Positions 1 through 8,780 of a stretch of 64,000 nt of DNA are shown here, one piece after another. The stretch is from Psychrobacter sp. UBA6766 (GTDB lineage: Bacteria > Pseudomonadota > Gammaproteobacteria > Pseudomonadales > Moraxellaceae). The notes below the pieces were generated by a model. The model was not told the origin of the DNA and searched no databases. It saw only the letters and a list, made by a program, of their open reading frames with translations. The number at the start of each line of letters is the position of its first letter. The first letter of the stretch is position 1. The position numbers were made by a program, and so were the translations under genes. The stretch covers positions 20,859 to 84,858 of the forward strand of contig NZ_DKGQ01000051.1 in NCBI RefSeq assembly GCF_002453355.1, written 5' to 3'.

Positions 1-474
1 AGTTTTTCTATAATGATGCTGTCCTTAGGTTTTTTTGTTATACCTGCGACTGCCAATCTAACAGAGGCTTTACAGAAGGCTTTTGTATTAAGAGTGACTA
101 CCATCGCCAATATGTATCAGCAGGATGTCAATAACCAAGGTCAAGACTATCCAGTAGTTTTGCATCAATATGGCAGCAAAGAGCTGCAAGCAGCAATTCA
201 GCTTGAGCAAGATTATTTTGCTAGAGAGCAAATATCATGTCACATTGGTTATGATGTACTATGGAGTTCTCAAGATCCTGACTATGAACAAGATAAGGAG
301 TTTTCAGTGACTGAGCACGGATTGGTGCAAGTCAGCTTAGCGCAAGGTAACGACGTGTATTATGAATTGTCGTGTGATAACACTGATGATAAAGCAGCTT
401 GTAAAGTGGTAGATGTCATCCTAGATGAGGACGGCACATCTTTACGAGAGTATTTGCTAAAGAATTGTCATTAG
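1..474 (+). CDS. Hypothetical exported protein, 5' end outside the window
   Basis: The reading frame is open to the left edge; codons 1-12 read S-F-S-I before two adjacent Met codons at 13 and 16, so the true start is probably upstream. The visible N-terminus is a hydrophobic stretch ending in P-A-T-A-N, which resembles the end of a Sec signal peptide. The remainder is acidic and soluble, with cysteines at about residues 76, 120 and 130 (counted from position 13) that could form disulphides. I recognise no family. Probably a small periplasmic protein; the function is unknown. Confidence 0.6.
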   Translation, partial: SFSIMMLSLGFFVIPATANLTEALQKAFVLRVTTIANMYQQDVNNQGQDYPVVLHQYGSKELQAAIQLEQDYFAREQISCHIGYDVLWSSQDPDYEQDKEFSVTEHGLVQVSLAQGNDVYYELSCDNTDDKAACKVVDVILDEDGTSLREYLLKNCH

Positions 475-734
475 CTAAAAATTTTTTAATCAAAACTTTA
501 ATATCGGTGTTGGTGTTAATATTAAATGCGGATATAAACACGGTAGATATTTAAGTTTTACTAGAAACGAATGACAATAATTACAGATAAAGTTGGATAA
601 AAATACATCGCACTTAACTCTTAAAGCCGTTGGTCTGTTTTCGCATAATGTATATTATGTTAAATAAGCAATATAGAAGCGTTGCTAACTATAGGTTCTT
701 ATTAAGGGATTTTTCATTAAGGAATAAGAATTTA

Positions 735-786
735 AAAAGCCGTGATGTAACTCTATGCTATTCGTTGTGTCGCATCACGGTTTTAA
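735..786. terminator. Hairpin terminator-like structure
   Basis: Arms GCCGTGATG (from 739) and CATCACGGT (from 773) are preceded by A-rich and followed by T-rich sequence, with a loop of about 25 nt. It lies between the convergent genes ending at 474 and 900, so it could serve either strand. The rest of 475-899 shows no convincing gene; an 83-aa frame at 630-881 runs straight through the hairpin and looks spurious. Confidence 0.5.
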
Positions 787-899
787 TTATAAAATCTCTA
801 TACTGGAAACTATCTGATCCTTCTCAACCTCTATTAACGTTAACCCATCACACTCTCGTTATCAGTCGCTGTTCACGCTAATGGCTGTTCTAAATTTTG

Positions 900-2564
900 C
901 TACAAGTTTTGCAATGCTTCGGTTGCTCCGGCAGCACGCTTTATCAGCAGATCAATTGGCGCATCGGGGTTTAGTGTGCCAAAAGCAAGCCCGTGCTCGC
1001 CTGTAAGCCGTGAACGACAAAATGTTTCTGCAATTTCCGTATTGTCGCTTAACAATAAAATTGATGCCTGAAGCATTAATGCTAAGCGCTCAATCACGTA
1101 GCGACTGCGAAATTCTAAGGTTTCAGCGTCATCAAAGCGTCCTGCTAACAGTTTAAGCTCGCTATCGTAATAAGCATTCTTGCCAGCTGATTTTTGTAGC
1201 TCTGCAAATAGAGCGTCACGGGTTTTTGGTTCTTTCTTTAAAGCGCGCAGCACATCTAAACACTGCACATTACCACTACCCTCCCAGATAGAATTTAGCG
1301 GCGCTTGGCGATAGAGGCGCGGCATGATATTTTCTTCAACGTAGCCATTGCCGCCTAGGCATTCCTGCGCTTCATTAATAAGGACCGGCGCACGTTTGCA
1401 TATCCAATACTTGCCAATTGCGGTAGCAATGCGCGCAAGGGCGGCTTCATGAGGGTCTTTTTCTATCATGCCTACCGCGCGTGCGATGCGCATAGTGAGT
1501 GCCAATGCTGCTTCCGACTCTAATGCTAAGTCAGCAAGTACATTTCGCATAATCGGCTGGTCAATCAATAATTTACCAAAGGCATCGCGCTGGCTGGTGT
1601 GATGAATGGCTTGAATAATCGCTTGGCGCATTTGTGCTGAAGAGCCAATCATGCAGTCCAGCCGAGTCAATGCCACCATCTCGATAATGGTTGCAATACC
1701 GCGGCCCTCTATACCCACTAACTCACCAAACGCCCCTTGAAACTCGACTTCTGATGAAGCGTTTGACCAGTCGCCAAGCTTGTCTTTGAGACGCTGAATA
1801 CGAACGGCATTTTTTGTGCCATCGGGACGAAATCGTGGCACTAAAAAGCAACTTAGACCATTTTCAGATTGTGCCAATACTAAATGGGCATCACACATTG
1901 GTGCTGAAAAAAACCACTTATGACCAATAATCTCATAGGTGTCATCTGCTTGCCGCATTGCTCGCGTCGTGTTTCGGCGTAAATCTGAGCCACCTTGCTT
2001 TTCAGTCATTCCCATACCCATGGTACAGCCCAATTTGTCTTCCATGGGCAAGCTACGCGGATCATAATCTTGCGACAACAATTTAGGAAGCCATTTCTCT
2101 GCAAGCTTTGGCGAATGGCGTAAAGCTGGAATGGCTGCATAGCTCATAGACATTGGGCAACCAAACCCTGCCTCAGGCTGAGAGCCCAGATACATCACAG
2201 CGGCGCGCGCAACATGGGCACCTTCGCGGTCTTCATTACGCCACGCAAAATTATTCATCCCATACTTCACGCCAGCTGTCATGAGCTCATGATAGGCTGG
2301 ATGAAACTCTACTTCATCTAACCGACGACCATAACTATCAAAAGCGCGTAATTTAGGCGGGTTTTCATTGGCTAAAAATCCACTAGCAATCATATCACCG
2401 CCAGCACGAGCGCCAAACTCATTCAAATGCTCTTTTGCCCACCCTGCCCCTTCACGCGCGATTGCTTCCATAAGAGCGGTATCCGTGAGCCAAGCATTAT
2501 AGTTCGTGAGTGCAAAAGGTTGATTGCTTACTTCATGCGTATTAAATTGATTTTTCAGTGCCAT
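900..2564 (-). CDS. AidB-family acyl-CoA dehydrogenase
   Basis: FAD-dependent acyl-CoA dehydrogenase of 554 aa, the length of the AidB / isovaleryl-CoA dehydrogenase-like branch rather than the usual 380-400 aa. AidB-type motifs are visible: GMGMTEKQGGSDLRRNTT, GHKWFFSAP, LSCFLVPRF, the LKDKLG/SNASSEVEF block, and ECLGGNGYVEE with SIWEGSGNVQ near the C-terminus. The frame extends upstream to 2786 without a convincing ribosome site. The ATG at 2564 has AAGGAAG just upstream and begins MALKNQF, so I chose it. It is divergent from the PaaX-family gene at 2653, which may regulate it. A role in branched-chain acyl-CoA oxidation or in alkylation-damage response (AidB) is inferred from the family. 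Confidence 0.85.
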   Translation of the reverse strand: MALKNQFNTHEVSNQPFALTNYNAWLTDTALMEAIAREGAGWAKEHLNEFGARAGGDMIASGFLANENPPKLRAFDSYGRRLDEVEFHPAYHELMTAGVKYGMNNFAWRNEDREGAHVARAAVMYLGSQPEAGFGCPMSMSYAAIPALRHSPKLAEKWLPKLLSQDYDPRSLPMEDKLGCTMGMGMTEKQGGSDLRRNTTRAMRQADDTYEIIGHKWFFSAPMCDAHLVLAQSENGLSCFLVPRFRPDGTKNAVRIQRLKDKLGDWSNASSEVEFQGAFGELVGIEGRGIATIIEMVALTRLDCMIGSSAQMRQAIIQAIHHTSQRDAFGKLLIDQPIMRNVLADLALESEAALALTMRIARAVGMIEKDPHEAALARIATAIGKYWICKRAPVLINEAQECLGGNGYVEENIMPRLYRQAPLNSIWEGSGNVQCLDVLRALKKEPKTRDALFAELQKSAGKNAYYDSELKLLAGRFDDAETLEFRSRYVIERLALMLQASILLLSDNTEIAETFCRSRLTGEHGLAFGTLNPDAPIDLLIKRAAGATEALQNL

Positions 2565-2652
2565 AACTGCTATCTTCCTTGATTTCGGCTTATATAATAT
2601 TTGATAACAGTCAGTATTACATCTTACTGTTTGTTTCGTCAAGGAATGTAAT

Positions 2653-3459
2653 ATGAATAACCCCAGTCCGCGTCTACTCCTCTTACGCTTATTAACGGTA
2701 GCGGATAACCATATCCTTAATATTAGTGAAGCTATTTTGGCAGGCTCAGTATTTGGCATAACAGAAAACAGCATTCGCGTCACCATGGCACGGTTAACCC
2801 AAGCAGAGCTTGCTGAGGCAATCGCACCTGCAACTTACCGATTAGGTCCTAAAGCGCAAAAGCTAGGCGATGATGTGGCTTTGTGGCATACATCCGATAG
2901 AAAAACCATAGAATCAGACGGCTCATGGATAGCAGTAGCAACGAGTGGCTTACCACGTAGCGATCGCAAGATACTCCGTGCTCGTGACCGCGCTTTATCT
3001 TTATTAGGGTTTCGTGAAATGGATAGAGGGCTTTATATACGCCCCAATAACCTACAAGGCGGTATCGATGGCGTTCGTAAGCGTCTATTAAATTTAGGAT
3101 TGGGAGAAGATGCCATCGTCTTTAAAGCTTGCGATTTTGATGATCAGAGACAAAAAAAGGCTTTATGGCTCTGGTCAGATATGCAATTGGCCGAACATTA
3201 TGAAGAAATGTCTTATCAACTGAATCATTGGTTGGAGCATAAGGAAGGTTTGAGGACGGATGTGGCGCTACGCGAGGTATTTATGCTAGGAGATGCAGGC
3301 ATTCGCAGTGTAATATTTGACCCATTATTACCTGCACCTTTAGTAGATGAAGCTGCACGGCAACAGTATTTCAATACAGTTCGACGCTTTAATGATGAAG
3401 GTCGTCGTCTTTGGTTAGCGTTTTTTGACACAAATCTTGTAAGGATCGATGAAACTTAA
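2653..3459 (+). CDS. PaaX-family transcriptional regulator
   Basis: 268 aa, the normal PaaX length. The N-terminal winged helix includes FGITENSIRVTMARLTQAELAE, matching the PaaX pattern of a recognition helix that starts S-I-R. The C-terminal part carries the family block DPLLPAPLVD, with R-L-W-L-A-F-F close to the end. PaaX repressors respond to aryl- or acyl-CoA thioesters. A good ribosome site (AAGGA) precedes the ATG. The gene is divergent from the acyl-CoA dehydrogenase, 88 bp apart, so control of that promoter is likely but inferred. Its stop codon overlaps the stop of the convergent gene at 3456 by 4 bp. Confidence 0.8.
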   Translation: MNNPSPRLLLLRLLTVADNHILNISEAILAGSVFGITENSIRVTMARLTQAELAEAIAPATYRLGPKAQKLGDDVALWHTSDRKTIESDGSWIAVATSGLPRSDRKILRARDRALSLLGFREMDRGLYIRPNNLQGGIDGVRKRLLNLGLGEDAIVFKACDFDDQRQKKALWLWSDMQLAEHYEEMSYQLNHWLEHKEGLRTDVALREVFMLGDAGIRSVIFDPLLPAPLVDEAARQQYFNTVRRFNDEGRRLWLAFFDTNLVRIDET

Positions 3460-4472
3460 TCATTGGTCTCACGATATAACGTACTTTGGGATTCTTGCCT
3501 AAAATCTTCGTAAGTAATGGCGGGTTCAATACCTGTTGCGCCAGTCGTTTCCGCTGTAGGTTTTCTACTTGTACCTTTTACATTATCAGTTTTGTTTTTG
3601 TCGGCAGGCGGTTTGTTGTTAGCATTCCTATTGCCGCTGTTTGGAACGTTGGTTTGAGAATCTACAGTCGGTTGATTACTAGTATCAAGATTATCTTTTG
3701 CTGTATCTGCCTTATCACTGTCACTGTCTTTATGTCCGTTAGGCGTGCTAGCATCGGTAGACAACGCTGGCTCAGATGTAGTAGACAAAACACCCGTAAA
3801 GATAAGCGTGACTACCACGGCAGCAATCAATAATGAGCCAACAATTATCCCAATAATGAGCGCTTTTTTGCTACTTGCCAGCGTACTCTCTTTTGATAGC
3901 GTAGTATCTGTTGATGGAACTGGTTCAACTGAACTTTGTGCGGCTAAATCATCAATATCACCATCAATATCAGAACTTCTAGAGTTATAATTAGCAGTGT
4001 TATTTATAGATGCTGCCTCTTTTACGATAGTGTCATTAGACGCGTCCGCATAACGCTCTTCTGAATGAATACTTGATAAGTTCTCTCTATTGACTGCTGC
4101 ATTACTTACATCTAGACGCTCATCTTCATCAGCAAAATCTAAATTAACAGCCGAGCTTTTACTACTAGCTCCTTTACTATTATTTCCCTGTAGACTTGCC
4201 TCTTGTTGCAAATCCTCTTGCTGAATGGTAAATAGTTCGAGCTCTGCTGTACTCAACGGCTCGTATGAGAACAGTTTGTCTGCGTTCTTTAGCGGTTTTA
4301 ATACTGCTGCTTCAAAATCGGCATCATTATCAGTGCTGTCTACATTTTCGACACGCGTAATAAAGCGCTCATAAATATTATCTTTACGCGAGCGTCTTCG
4401 CGGCTTAGCATTAGCAATTCTCGCTAAGTTTGCCTCTAGATCTGCACTTTTCTTACTTTTTTTGTCGCTCAT
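3456..4472 (-). CDS. Hypothetical single-pass membrane protein with disordered tails
   Basis: 338 aa. A basic N-terminus (KKSKK, PRRRSRK) is followed by an acidic Ser/Asn/Asp-rich region. One transmembrane helix lies near residues 208-230 (ALIIGIIVGSLLIAAVVV). The outer tail is Thr/Asn/Asp/Lys-rich and ends near TGIEPAITYEDFRQE. This suggests a cytoplasmic N-terminus and a periplasmic flexible C-terminus. No enzymatic motif is visible. No clear ribosome site precedes the ATG. The architecture resembles lineage-specific Moraxellaceae membrane proteins; the function is unknown. Confidence 0.65.
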   Translation of the reverse strand: MSDKKSKKSADLEANLARIANAKPRRRSRKDNIYERFITRVENVDSTDNDADFEAAVLKPLKNADKLFSYEPLSTAELELFTIQQEDLQQEASLQGNNSKGASSKSSAVNLDFADEDERLDVSNAAVNRENLSSIHSEERYADASNDTIVKEAASINNTANYNSRSSDIDGDIDDLAAQSSVEPVPSTDTTLSKESTLASSKKALIIGIIVGSLLIAAVVVTLIFTGVLSTTSEPALSTDASTPNGHKDSDSDKADTAKDNLDTSNQPTVDSQTNVPNSGNRNANNKPPADKNKTDNVKGTSRKPTAETTGATGIEPAITYEDFRQESQSTLYRETND

Positions 4473-4728
4473 GAAGTGATACCAGAACAGTTAATGCCAC
4501 CAAAATTAGATGATTGCTAGAATTAGGGTAAAAATGGCGTATTTGCACGCTGTATTTGTGTGGCTACTTTACCTCAATTGTTTGCTAAATTGTAACACTA
4601 TCGTTGCCACACAATATAGTAGGTCGTCTCTTCCTCTTCAAGTATAATTTTACGCGGTAAAGGCTATTTGTATAAAACAGCTAAAATATCTGATTAAATA
4701 AGGGTCATAAACAGATGGGCATCACAAC

Positions 4729-5739
4729 ATGGATTTAAAACAGCTCAATGCTTTCATTGCTATCGCTGATGTCAAAAGCTTTAGCGCAGCTGCTAGCAAG
4801 ACTGGATTATCACAACCGACCCTTAGTCGTTTGCTAAAGCAGCTCGAGACCGATATGGACGTGGAATTAATTGACCGTTATCATAGACCGCTACACCTGA
4901 CCGAAGCAGGCGCGTTCTTTTACGATAAAATCAGTACGATATTGACAGAGATTGATACGGTTACTAGTATGACTCAACGCTTATCGGCGCCAAGTAGCGG
5001 ATTAAACATTGGCTTTGTACCATCGGTGCTGTATGGGTTATTACCTGAGGTTATCGCTAAGCTAAAGCAGTCCAGTCCCGATATTGAAGTCAATCTCAAG
5101 GACATCAGTTCCTATCAACAAATTGATGCTTTAAAAAGCGGTGAGATTGACATTGGTTTTGGGCGCTTTGCTCATCAAGATCCATGGATTCAGCAAATAC
5201 TATTGCGTCATGAGCGCTACATGGTGGCCCTACCTAAAGGGCATCTGCTCGCCGATATTGACGAACAGCGTCTGATTGACTTGGCAAACAATCGCTTAAT
5301 TTTGTACCATCAAACGCATCTGCCCATAGCGACGACTGCGGCTGCTACTAATGCTACTACTCATAAAGTCGACCGAAAAAAAGCCTCATCTAACAAGCAG
5401 CCTTCTCTTGAACCTGTGACCGAGCCTTTACTGCATCTGTTTGCGCAATATGGTATCTCGCCATTTATGACCACCACGGTGAGTGATTTACAAGTGGCAC
5501 TCGGCTTGGTTGCCGCTGGTGAAGGCATTACCTTGGTGCCTGCCAGCCTAAAGACGGTGCGTACCGAGCAGATAGTTTATCGTCGGCTACTGCATGAAAA
5601 TGCCACATCCCCTATCTACTTGCATACCCTCAAAGACTTCGTGCATCCAAAAATCCCAGATTTATTGAGCGCAATTTATCAGGTATATGAGCGCCGCGGT
5701 ATTACTTATCGGCAGCAGAGTTTTACCTCACAGCGTTAA
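4729..5739 (+). CDS. LysR-family transcriptional regulator
   Basis: 336 aa with a typical LysR N-terminus: MDLKQLNAFIAIADVKSFS, helix-turn-helix AAASKTGLSQPTLSRLLKQLE at about residues 20-40. The effector domain includes LNIGFVPSVLYGLLPEVI, and GEGITLVPASL follows. A polar 30-residue insertion (TAAATNATTHKVDRKK, about 203-235) interrupts the effector domain and makes it longer than the usual 300 aa. It precedes the Nramp-related gene and the prp genes on the same strand. Methylcitrate loci usually carry a GntR- or PrpR-type regulator; none is seen here, so this LysR is a candidate regulator of the block (inference). Confidence 0.8.
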   Translation: MDLKQLNAFIAIADVKSFSAAASKTGLSQPTLSRLLKQLETDMDVELIDRYHRPLHLTEAGAFFYDKISTILTEIDTVTSMTQRLSAPSSGLNIGFVPSVLYGLLPEVIAKLKQSSPDIEVNLKDISSYQQIDALKSGEIDIGFGRFAHQDPWIQQILLRHERYMVALPKGHLLADIDEQRLIDLANNRLILYHQTHLPIATTAAATNATTHKVDRKKASSNKQPSLEPVTEPLLHLFAQYGISPFMTTTVSDLQVALGLVAAGEGITLVPASLKTVRTEQIVYRRLLHENATSPIYLHTLKDFVHPKIPDLLSAIYQVYERRGITYRQQSFTSQR

Positions 5740-5873
5740 TCAGCGCGAAATTGGCAGATATCGGTGGCGTATTGTGTTATAAAGAAACGGCAAAAAACTC
5801 AGCACTAACTCTTGATATTCATGGCTTATTATGCTAACTATCGAGAATGACCGTGCAAACAAAAAGTAATAAT

Positions 5874-5892
5874 AATGAGAATAATCATTATC
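5874..5892. promoter_or_regulatory. Fur-box-like operator
   Basis: The 19-mer AATGAGAATAATCATTATC matches the classical Fur consensus GATAATGATAATCATTATC at 15 of 19 positions, with the right-hand 12 positions identical. It lies about 190 bp upstream of the Nramp-related start codon at 6079. Iron-responsive repression of that gene is inferred from the match only. Confidence 0.55.
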
Positions 5893-6078
5893 CTGAATAG
5901 CAGCAGTATGCTAAAGTCGATACAAGATGAATCGTTTTATATTTTTATACTTTTATATTCAGCACTGATGCACTGATATTAAGCACTGTATAAATAATAT
6001 AAAACCTTTCTCTCATGATCATTGGCAAACTGACACAGGAAAGTGAGGATTTGCCGTTCTAACCATTTCGAGGTATTC

Positions 6079-7365
6079 ATGACCACACAACAACTCAATA
6101 ACCCAAGCGCCACTGAGGATACTGTTGTCCCGCAGCAAGAAGGATTTAGCTGGCGGGTCTTTGGCCCCGGTATTTTAATGGCGACCGCTGCTATTGGTGG
6201 CTCGCATCTGATTTCATCGACACAGGCGGGCGCGCTGTATGGCTGGCAGTTGGCGATTATGATTATTTTAGCCAACGTCTTTAAGTATCCGTTTTTTCGC
6301 TTCGGTACCGATTATGTCTATGACACTGGCGAGAGCTTAATTGCAGGCTATGCCAAACGCTCAAAGGCCTATCTTTGGATTTATTTCATTCTATCTATCC
6401 TATCAGCGGTCATTAGCACCGGCGCAGTATCTTTAATTGCGGCGGTCATTTTGGGCTTTATGCTACCCACCTCTCTTGAGCTCTCAACCATGAGCTTGTC
6501 TATGATTATCGTGGCAGTATCCTGGTTCTTTTTGATTGCAGGCCACTATAAGCTGCTTGACGGCGTGACCAAGTGGATTATGATTGCCCTGACCACCGCA
6601 ACGGTTGCCGCTGTGGTAATCGCTGCTGGCAAACCAACGGTTATGGCAACCGATTTTGTGGCTGCCTCGCCTTGGAACCTTGCGACTTTAGGATTTATCG
6701 TAGCACTTATGGGCTGGATGCCAGCGCCGCTTGAATTTGCAGCCATTACCTCGATGTGGACGTCAGCAAAAAGAAAAACCGACAACACCACCCACCGTCA
6801 AGGCCTATTGGACTTCAATGTCGGCTATGCCGTTTCGGCTATCTTAGCGCTATTTTTCTTAGCTTTAGGCGTGTTCGTACAGTATGGCTCAGGCCAAGAG
6901 ATTGAGATTGCGGGCGCCGCTTACATCAATCAGCTGATCAATATGTACACCAGCACCATCGGTGAATGGTCACGGCTGCTGGTCGCTTTCGTCGCCTTTA
7001 TGTGCATGTTTGGCACGACCATTACCTGTGCCGATGGTTATGGCCGTGCCAATGCCGAATGCTGGCGGTTGATTAAAGGTCAAAGCGATATTAATAAAAA
7101 ACAAATCGCCTTTTGGACCACTTATGCGATTGGTGGCGGACTGGTCATTATCACCTTCTTTACAGGCCAGCTGGGCTCAATGCTAAAATTCGCCATGATA
7201 TCGGCGTTCGTTTCTGCCCCTATTTTCGGTTGGCTTAACTACACCTTGGTCAAAAACCATAAAAAACTATCAATGGGTATGAATGCGCTCTCTATAGCAG
7301 GATTAATATTCTTAACAGGTTTTGCCTTATTGTTCTTAGCAAATCTTGCAGGTCTTATTGGTTAA
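6079..7365 (+). CDS. Nramp-related (SLC11-like) membrane transporter, non-canonical
   Basis: 428 aa, 11 or so hydrophobic segments. The first helix region GPGILMATAAIGGSHLISS and GWMPAPLEFAAITSMW align with Nramp TM1 and TM6. However, the canonical metal ligands are absent: TM1 lacks D-P-G-N and TM6 has M-P-A-P instead of M-P-H. This places it in a divergent Nramp-related group whose substrate I cannot assign. The frame starts at 6043, but the ATG at 6079 has GAGGT just upstream and begins MTTQQLNN, so I prefer it. It lies between a LysR regulator and prpB, with a Fur-like site upstream and a strong terminator downstream. It is probably expressed separately from prpBC. Confidence 0.75.
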   Translation: MTTQQLNNPSATEDTVVPQQEGFSWRVFGPGILMATAAIGGSHLISSTQAGALYGWQLAIMIILANVFKYPFFRFGTDYVYDTGESLIAGYAKRSKAYLWIYFILSILSAVISTGAVSLIAAVILGFMLPTSLELSTMSLSMIIVAVSWFFLIAGHYKLLDGVTKWIMIALTTATVAAVVIAAGKPTVMATDFVAASPWNLATLGFIVALMGWMPAPLEFAAITSMWTSAKRKTDNTTHRQGLLDFNVGYAVSAILALFFLALGVFVQYGSGQEIEIAGAAYINQLINMYTSTIGEWSRLLVAFVAFMCMFGTTITCADGYGRANAECWRLIKGQSDINKKQIAFWTTYAIGGGLVIITFFTGQLGSMLKFAMISAFVSAPIFGWLNYTLVKNHKKLSMGMNALSIAGLIFLTGFALLFLANLAGLIG

Positions 7366-7396
7366 AAGCATTTAAGACAATCCTAGCTCTTTATAA

Positions 7397-7432
7397 TAAA
7401 AGCCCTTTTAGCCCAGCTATGAGGGCTTTTTT
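7397..7432 (+). terminator. Rho-independent terminator after the Nramp-related gene
   Basis: Stem AAAAGCCCT (7397-7405) pairs with AGGGCTTTT (7422-7430) and is followed by further Ts. It separates the transporter from prpB. The following 7433-7744 is very AT-rich and carries no gene; it probably contains the prpB promoter. Confidence 0.8.
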
Positions 7433-7744
7433 GCTAAATAACTGAGTTCAGTTAGCCATCCTCAACTCTTAAATCAAATCTATTTGTAACTAAATGTAAT
7501 AAATTTAACGATTATAAATTTGCGATTTTAGCAATCTGAATAATAAGTGTTATAAATGTTTAATAAATGGATAATACTATTTAATTATTAAATAATTTTA
7601 ATATTATTAATAATATAATAAAATTTAGATAACATATCCCGCTATTACACTGCTTTGCAATCATGAATAATTGAGTATAATCAATCACAATAATTTTATC
7701 CCTCCTCATTCGATAAAACCATTCCTCCACGTAAGGACGACGAA

Positions 7745-8635
7745 ATGACTCTATCCGCTGGCGCTCGCTTTCGCAGTGCATTGAAACAAAAAAACGATAA
7801 CAATCAACCGCTCCAGATTGCTGGCGCGATTAACGCCTATACAGCAATGATGGCGACTCAGGTTGGTCATCAAGCGTTATATCTGTCTGGGGCGGGCGTT
7901 GCCAATGCCTCATTTGGCCTACCTGATTTGGGGATGACCAGCCTTGATAATGTACTCGAAGATGCACGCCGTATTACCGATGCTGTGGATACGCCGTTAC
8001 TGGTCGATGTTGATACAGGCTTTGGTGGCGCGTTTAATATCGCTCAAACCATTCGTAAAATGGAAAAAGCCGGCGTTGCAGCCGTTCATATCGAAGACCA
8101 AGTGGCACAGAAACGCTGTGGTCACCGCCCAAATAAAGAAATTGTTAGTATCTCTGAGATGGTCGATCGCTTAAAAGCAGCACTTGATGCCAAAACTGAC
8201 TCTGACTTTGTAGTAATGGCGCGTACCGACGCGTTGTCTGTTGAAGGGCTTGATGCCGCTGTCGAGCGCGCCGTTGCTTTTCAAGAAGCCGGCGCCGATA
8301 TGATTTTTGCTGAAGCATTGACGGATATTGAGATGTACCGCAAATTTACCGACGTCCTTGATATTCCAGTCCTCGCCAATATGACAGAGTTCGGTCAAAC
8401 CGATCTTTATACCACCGAGCAGTTACACGGCGTCGGTGTAGACATGGTGCTATATCCACTATCTGCTTTCCGTGCGATGAATAAAGCGGCATTAAACGTG
8501 TATCAGCATCTGCTTGATGATGGTACACAAGAGCAAGTCGTCGACACCATGCAGACTCGAATGGAGCTTTATGACTTCTTAAACTACCATGAGTTTGAGC
8601 AAACGCTCGATAAATTGTTTGCTGATAATAAATAG
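7745..8635 (+). CDS. prpB: 2-methylisocitrate lyase PrpB
   Basis: Cleaves 2-methylisocitrate to pyruvate and succinate, the last step of the methylcitrate cycle for propionyl-CoA. 296 aa, normal for PrpB. The isocitrate-lyase-superfamily signature K-R-C-G-H lies at residues 123-127 with the catalytic Cys125; the Mg-binding stretch LLVDVDTGFGG is at about 85-95, and VHIEDQ at about 114-119. RBS AAGGACG precedes the ATG. It is followed by prpC on the same strand after 145 bp, then acnD, as in the acnD/prpF type of prp operon. Confidence 0.95.
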   Translation: MTLSAGARFRSALKQKNDNNQPLQIAGAINAYTAMMATQVGHQALYLSGAGVANASFGLPDLGMTSLDNVLEDARRITDAVDTPLLVDVDTGFGGAFNIAQTIRKMEKAGVAAVHIEDQVAQKRCGHRPNKEIVSISEMVDRLKAALDAKTDSDFVVMARTDALSVEGLDAAVERAVAFQEAGADMIFAEALTDIEMYRKFTDVLDIPVLANMTEFGQTDLYTTEQLHGVGVDMVLYPLSAFRAMNKAALNVYQHLLDDGTQEQVVDTMQTRMELYDFLNYHEFEQTLDKLFADNK

Positions 8636-8780
8636 TCTAAACCGTTAAATGCGCAGGCTTTCCCAGATACAGATAAGCCTGCCAGCACAGTATTAAATAG
8701 TGGTCTTTAACTTTTGCAAAACTTTAAATTTATATTTAATAAAGCCATCAAACACCAGCTACCAACAAAAGGAATTCAAC

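Noticed and set aside
630..881. 83-aa plus-strand frame
   Set aside because: It runs through a terminator-like hairpin, has unnatural composition and no good ribosome site.
2565..2786. N-terminal 74-residue extension of the acyl-CoA dehydrogenase
   Set aside because: It overlaps the divergent PaaX-family gene, reads like non-coding sequence, and the ATG at 2564 has a clear AAGGAAG.
7581..7781. 66-aa minus-strand frame before prpB
   Set aside because: It overlaps the prpB start and the AT-rich promoter region; composition is not coding-like.
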